Shown here: in pieces, positions 6,121 to 6,174 of the stretch
Numbering within the stretch: position 1 is the first letter of the stretch
How the letters are laid out: every line of letters begins with the position of its first letter
Source: CAYYJS01 sp964472315
GTDB taxonomy: Bacteria > Verrucomicrobiota > Kiritimatiellia > UBA8416
Reading direction: 5' to 3'
Assembly (NCBI GenBank): GCA_964472315.1
Contig: CAYYJS010000090.1
Span: forward strand, 1 to 6,174
Length of the DNA stretch: 6,174 nt
Made by a program: the position numbers and the translations under genes
The notes under the pieces: model-generated
Database searches by the model: none
What the model was told of the DNA's origin: nothing
Seen by the model: the letters and a program-made list of their open reading frames with translations, nothing else

Positions 6121-6160
6121 CGCTGAGCGTTGGGCGTTCCTTGCTCGCTGTTGAGTGTTC
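6121..6160 (-). repeat. right 40-bp inverted repeat made of xAACrnn heptads
   Basis: Read on the minus strand from 6160 it begins GAACACTCAACAGC and continues with GAGCAAG, GAACGCC, CAACGCT, CAGCG: the same 7-base rhythm as the left copy. On the plus strand this appears as repeated GTT words (GAGCGTTGGGCGTTCC…GTTGAGTGTTC). It starts 4 bases after the stop codon of the enclosed gene. Beyond it, 6161-6174 is pure pyrimidine (TTCTCCTCTCCCCT) to the window end. The paired arms could also fold in RNA and protect or end the transcript. Confidence 0.8.
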
Positions 6161-6174
6161 TTCTCCTCTCCCCT

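Larger units (their letters stand above)
5681..6160. mobile_element. 480-bp IVS-like cassette: inverted repeats around a four-helix-bundle gene
   Basis: Two 40-bp imperfect inverted repeats (5681-5720 and 6121-6160) enclose one 126-aa gene and almost nothing else. The enclosed gene is clearly less GC-rich than its surroundings: 29 of 60 bases G or C at 5761-5820, against 45 of 60 at 4021-4080 in ligA. Proteins of this family are known from intervening sequences in bacterial 23S rRNA genes, which also have ends that pair into a stem. Here the unit sits after a protein gene. No target-site duplication is visible and no transposase is encoded, so any movement would depend on other machinery. The structure is seen directly; mobility is inferred. 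Confidence 0.6.

Overview
This window looks like chromosomal DNA from a GC-rich bacterium. The best guess is a PVC-group organism (Kiritimatiellota, Verrucomicrobiota or Lentisphaerota type). The reasons are the transmembrane Hanks-type kinase with its 'PGY..LEKLG...VWKARQ.SLDR.VAVKVL' signature, the coiled-coil/XRE protein with an 'SAQYRRDIAALKR' segment, and a four-helix-bundle cassette. This placement rests on family resemblance, not on a search.

Layout. Positions 1-75 are a degenerate TTCGTCG-rich repeat at the window edge. Positions 142-167 hold a perfect hairpin that should end the leftward gene at 195-620, which encodes a small XRE-type DNA-binding protein with a coiled-coil N-terminus. 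The 168-bp gap at 621-788 is a divergent control region. It carries a plausible leftward promoter, a GCAAG-A-CTTGC palindrome over that promoter's -35 box, and repeated CTTGC words.

A tightly packed rightward run follows: a 254-aa protein with an LPP20-like domain (789-1553), a 618-aa membrane-anchored kinase-like protein (1550-3406, overlapping by ATGA), and ligA, the NAD-dependent DNA ligase (3418-5682, 11-nt gap). The kinase-like protein keeps the ATP lysine and catalytic aspartate but has His for the metal-binding Asn and NMG for DFG, so it is probably a pseudokinase or an atypical kinase. The ligase has all core catalytic and zinc residues, but its helix-hairpin-helix region holds an extra charged block of about 75 residues.

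The right end (5681-6160) is the most interesting part. A 126-aa four-helix-bundle (S23/IVS-type) gene of visibly lower GC is bracketed by two 40-bp imperfect inverted repeats (32/40 identity). The arms are themselves built of 7-bp xAACrnn units. The left arm begins inside the ligA stop codon. The whole resembles a 480-bp, intervening-sequence-like cassette located outside rRNA.

The first two genes of the run plausibly act together at the membrane. Their link to ligA may be only co-transcription.
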